Source: Streptococcus oralis
GTDB taxonomy: Bacteria > Bacillota > Bacilli > Lactobacillales > Streptococcaceae
Assembly (NCBI GenBank): GCA_905370255.1
Contig: CAJPKC010000048.1
Span: forward strand, 1 to 7,794
Length of the DNA: 7,794 bases
Direction of reading: 5' to 3'
Shown here: one piece after another, positions 5,210 through 7,794 of the stretch
How positions within the stretch are numbered: position 1 is the first letter of the stretch
How the letters are laid out: every line of letters begins with the position of its first letter
Notes under the pieces: model-generated
Seen by the model: the letters and a program-made list of their open reading frames with translations, nothing else
Told to the model about the DNA's origin: nothing
The model's database searches: none
Translations under genes and position numbers: made by a program

Positions 5210-6493
5210 TCAGTTCACACGGTAGTACAAATCGTTCCCATTCGTAGCATCACTCTTACTCCAGTAAATGGATTCACTGCCACCTTCTCTTGAAGGAATG
5301 AAAAGAATAGGCGTTTCATTCGTTGCCCCAGGCATCCGACTAACTCCGTGTAAATTGCCTTCCTTGAAGTAAAAACCAGAAAATTGAACACCATTGACAG
5401 CACTACCATTGACCTTCACAATTCCTTGCGCATCAAACTCAATGCTCGTACCGTACTTATTTTTCCAAACTCCCGCTACACTTGAGAAATTTCCAGCTTT
5501 TATTTCATCTAGATTCATCTCAGTGCTTGTTTTGGCAGGGGCAAGAATTGATTCGGCATTTCCATCCACCCGCGTTGTGAATTCAAGGGCAATCCAGCCT
5601 TGTCCAGATTCCAATTTGCCCCAAGTATGACCATCTGCCTCTACGGTTTCCGTGATGGTGTGAATACCTTTTGCGATCATTCCTGCAGAGGGAGCTGACG
5701 TCGAGGGCTCTTTACGAATTCGAAGATCAGCAACGCTAACTTGTACTTGGAAGCTCCCCGATTTTTTCTCTTCTGCTTTAGCTGTTGATTTAGAGTCGGC
5801 TGAACCGTCAAAAGTTTTCCAGTCTAGCTTACTGAGGTCCAACTGCTTGGCTGAAATCCCAAGAGCCTGCTCTGCTGTTTGGTCCCCACCGATTTGAATG
5901 GTTGCTTTCTTTTCTTCCTTGGCTTCCCCTTTTCCTAGCGAATAAAGGGTCAATTCCCGGTCTGGGCTCACAGATTGCCAAGTGGCGTAGACAATTTGCC
6001 CATTATCAAAAAGATCTAGGCTTGAGCGATAGCCACCCACCGCAGCTGTATAAGCTGTATGGAGCAATTCAGCTTTTTGACCCTTGAGGTAATAGATAGC
6101 AGAAACATACTGTTTGTTTCCAGTGTATTGATTGGATACCAAGAGCTCATCAACACCATCTTTGTTCAAGTCTGTAAAAGCATATTGGAAGGTTACCGGA
6201 GTTCCTAAGCGCTCCAAAGCATCTAGATAGATGCTTTCTTCTGAACCAGATTGTATTTTACCCAATTCCGCAAACAGGCCTGACTTATCGCCATTTTTAA
6301 GAGCTGTATCATACTTAGCATACCGCTCCAAAACCTCTTGATAATACTTTTGACCTGTATCCTTCTTCTCTTTTTTAACCGATGATGATGTTGCTGTCTT
6401 TGGTTTACTTTGGCGTTCATAGCGTTTGGGCGTACAAGCCACCAGAGCTAGAACGGACGCACCCGCCAGTAGTGAAATCATAACCTTTTTCAT
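5210..6493 (-). CDS. Lipoprotein with DxNxDG loop, SH3b domain and DUF6287-like C-terminus (427 aa)
   Basis: The signal peptide of 20 residues ends in lipobox LVAC (Cys20), so the product should be surface-anchored by lipid. The mature protein begins TPKRYERQ, followed by SSSVKK and a charged linker. A helical segment (about 46-100) leads into FTDLNKDGVDELLVS, whose D108-N110-D112-G113-D115-E116 resembles calcium-binding loops of EF-hand/FG-GAP type. Residues about 249-307 (VADLRIRKEPSTSAPSAGMI, then G-x-T-W-G-K-L and GWIALEF) are a typical bacterial SH3 domain, often involved in binding peptidoglycan or cell-wall peptides. Residues from about 326 (MNLDEIKAGNFSSVAGVWKN) match the start of DUF6287, found on many streptococcal lipoproteins, and the rest is beta-rich. 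AGGAGG lies 5 bases before the ATG. It is the first gene of a probable two-gene operon. Domain calls come from pattern recognition; the function is unknown. Confidence 0.88.
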   Translation of the reverse strand: MKKVMISLLAGASVLALVACTPKRYERQSKPKTATSSSVKKEKKDTGQKYYQEVLERYAKYDTALKNGDKSGLFAELGKIQSGSEESIYLDALERLGTPVTFQYAFTDLNKDGVDELLVSNQYTGNKQYVSAIYYLKGQKAELLHTAYTAAVGGYRSSLDLFDNGQIVYATWQSVSPDRELTLYSLGKGEAKEEKKATIQIGGDQTAEQALGISAKQLDLSKLDWKTFDGSADSKSTAKAEEKKSGSFQVQVSVADLRIRKEPSTSAPSAGMIAKGIHTITETVEADGHTWGKLESGQGWIALEFTTRVDGNAESILAPAKTSTEMNLDEIKAGNFSSVAGVWKNKYGTSIEFDAQGIVKVNGSAVNGVQFSGFYFKEGNLHGVSRMPGATNETPILFIPSREGGSESIYWSKSDATNGNDLYYRVN

Positions 6494-6516
6494 AAAAACC
6501 TCCTCATATCTATCCT

Positions 6517-6525
6517 AGTATATCA
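6517..6525 (-). promoter_or_regulatory. Promoter of the lipoprotein operon (extended -10)
   Basis: TGATATACT on the minus strand is an extended -10 (TGn plus TATACT at 6517-6522). A weak -35-like CTGGAA lies 17 bases upstream at 6540-6545. The start would fall about 20 bases before the ATG at 6493. Confidence 0.6.
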
Positions 6526-6541
6526 AAAATGGTCAATTTTT
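6525..6541. repeat. Inverted repeat between -10 and -35 of the lipoprotein promoter
   Basis: AAAAAT and ATTTTT flank a 5-base centre (GGTCA on the plus strand). The position between the promoter elements is what an operator would occupy, but an AT-rich repeat of this size can arise by chance. Confidence 0.3.
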
Positions 6542-6607
6542 CCAGCTCTTTTCAAGATTTTTACACAAGCATTTTCCCCTCTCCCTCTATGTTTCTATCC
6601 TGTTTTC

Positions 6608-6616
6608 TGCTATACT
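6608..6616 (+). promoter_or_regulatory. Promoter of pepF (extended -10)
   Basis: TGCTATACT is an extended -10 with hexamer TATACT at 6611-6616. No good -35 is present at 17 bases. Transcription would start near 6623, about 26 bases before the pepF ATG. It diverges from the lipoprotein promoter about 90 bases away. Confidence 0.6.
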
Positions 6617-6648
6617 TAAGGAAGAACACCGATCAAAAGGAGAACATT

Positions 6649-7794
6649 ATGGAATTAAAAAAACGTTCTGAATTTCCTGAGAACGAACTCTGGGACCTCA
6701 CAGCCCTCTACCAAGACCAGGAAGACTTCTTGCGTGCCATTGAAAAAACACGTGAAGAAATCAATGAATTTGTCCGTAACTACAAGGGCAACCTCCACAC
6801 CTTTGAAGACTTTGAAGCTGCCTTTGCGGTCTTTGAACAAATTCAGATCCAACTCAGCCACATTGGCAACTACAGCTTTATGCCCCAAACCACTGACTTT
6901 GGTGATGAAGCTTTCGCAGAGATTGCCCAAGCGGGGATGGATTTCGAAACTTGGGCCAGCGTTGAACTTTCCTTCTTTGATGATGCTTTGGTCGAAGCGG
7001 ATGAAGATGTCCTCGAACGCCTGGGGCAACTCCCTCACCTCACTTTTGCCATTCGTCAGGCTAAAATTAAAAAAGCTCACTACTTGGGAGCTGATGTCGA
7101 AAAAACGTTGACCAACCTGGGTGAAGTCTTCTACGGACCGCAAGACATCTATACCAAGATGCGGGCGGGCGACTTTGAAATGGCTGATTTCGAAGTGGAC
7201 GGAAAAGTTTACAAGAATAGCTTTGTCACCTATGAAAACTTCTACCAAAACCATGAGAATGCGGAAATCCGTGAAAAAGCCTTTCGTTCTTTCTCAGAAG
7301 GTCTCCGCAAGCACCAAAACACGGCTGCTGCCACCTATCTAGCCCAAGTCAAGTCTGAAAAACTGATCGCAGACATGCGAGGTTACGACTCAGTCTTTGA
7401 CTATCTCTTAGCTGAGCAGGAAGTGGATCGGGCTATGTTTGATCGTCAGATTGACCTGATCATGAAGGACTTCGCTCCAGTCGCTCAAAAATTCCTCAAA
7501 CACGTGGCCAAGGTCAACGGCCTTGAGAAAATGACCTTTGCTGATTGGAAGTTGGACTTGGACAGTGCGCTCAATCCAGATGTCACCATTGATGACGCTT
7601 ATGACTTGGTCATGAAATCTGTGGCACCTCTTGGGGAAGAATATTCCCGCGAAATTGCCCGCTACCAAACCGAACGCTGGGTTGATTTCGCAGCCAATGA
7701 AGGTAAGGATTCTGGTGGTTATGCAGCCGATCCATACCGCGTTCATCCTTATGTCCTCATGAGCTGGACAGGACGCATGAGCGATGTCTACACC
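6649..7794 (+). CDS. pepF: Oligoendopeptidase F, N-terminal 382 residues (cut by right edge)
   Basis: PepF is a cytosolic zinc metallopeptidase of family M3 that cuts short oligopeptides during peptide nutrition and turnover. The visible part starts MELKKRSEFPENELWDLTAL, the usual opening of streptococcal and lactococcal PepF. A helical region follows, and then the Oligopep_F-type domain (about 148-215, containing NLGEVFYGPQDIY and FVTYENFYQNHENAEIR). The catalytic domain approach is seen at 355-382 (SGGYAADPYRVHPYVLMSW, then TGRMSDVYT). In the family this last stretch leads within a few residues into HExxH, so the zinc site should lie just past the window. Full-length members are about 600 residues. 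AAGGAG lies 6 bases before the ATG. The frame is open throughout. It is transcribed divergently from the lipoprotein genes. Confidence 0.95.
   Translation, partial: MELKKRSEFPENELWDLTALYQDQEDFLRAIEKTREEINEFVRNYKGNLHTFEDFEAAFAVFEQIQIQLSHIGNYSFMPQTTDFGDEAFAEIAQAGMDFETWASVELSFFDDALVEADEDVLERLGQLPHLTFAIRQAKIKKAHYLGADVEKTLTNLGEVFYGPQDIYTKMRAGDFEMADFEVDGKVYKNSFVTYENFYQNHENAEIREKAFRSFSEGLRKHQNTAAATYLAQVKSEKLIADMRGYDSVFDYLLAEQEVDRAMFDRQIDLIMKDFAPVAQKFLKHVAKVNGLEKMTFADWKLDLDSALNPDVTIDDAYDLVMKSVAPLGEEYSREIARYQTERWVDFAANEGKDSGGYAADPYRVHPYVLMSWTGRMSDVYT

Noticed and set aside
6655..7254. 199-codon minus-strand frame antisense to pepF
   Set aside because: It is a codon-structure shadow of the well-supported pepF gene, and its product resembles no known family.
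7408..7746. 112-codon minus-strand frame antisense to pepF
   Set aside because: This too is a shadow of the pepF reading frame, with no independent support.
1..7794. Defence island, prophage or CRISPR system
   Set aside because: All genes are housekeeping, metabolic or surface lipoprotein genes. No repeat-spacer array, nuclease, integrase or transposase was seen.

Overview
The window looks like chromosomal DNA from a Streptococcus. The PNPase sequence, the strong AGGAGG-type ribosome binding sites, the extended -10 (TGnTATAAT-type) promoters and the two LxxC lipoproteins all fit this. From memory the PNPase and neighbouring genes look most like Streptococcus suis or a close relative, but no database search was possible, so the species is a guess.

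Layout. Positions 1-4083 hold five genes, all on the minus strand and closely spaced. In order of transcription they are pnp (polyribonucleotide phosphorylase), cysE (serine O-acetyltransferase), a 66-residue YdeI/OmpD-associated-type protein, a uridine/purine nucleoside phosphorylase-family enzyme, and the 5' end of a dihydrofolate reductase (RibD C-terminal)-family gene cut by the left edge. Gaps between these genes are 92, 48, 13 and 8 bases, so at least the last three are probably co-transcribed. Positions 4084-4448 have no convincing gene. They hold the pnp leader with several inverted repeats, two candidate pnp promoters and a 12-bp stem terminator. Positions 4449-6493 hold two minus-strand lipoprotein genes 17 bases apart, a probable two-gene operon. 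Positions 6494-6648 are a divergent promoter region with an extended -10 on each strand. From 6649 to the right edge runs the first 382 codons of pepF (oligoendopeptidase F) on the plus strand. It ends just before the position expected for the zinc-binding HExxH motif.

How it fits together. pnp and cysE are housekeeping genes (RNA decay; cysteine biosynthesis). The phosphorylase and the reductase-family enzyme suggest nucleoside or cofactor salvage. The lipoprotein pair is the least understood part. The two share an almost identical N-terminal export and anchor segment (lipobox cysteine followed by PKRYER and, a little later, SSVKK) but carry unrelated-looking C-terminal parts. The upstream one combines a DxNxDGxDE calcium-type loop, a bacterial SH3 domain and a DUF6287-like C-terminus, which points to the cell-wall/membrane interface.

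I see no CRISPR array, transposase, RNA gene, phage gene or defence system. The points most worth a second look are the His-rich tail of PNPase, the shared lipoprotein tether, and the structured, partly open-reading leader upstream of pnp.
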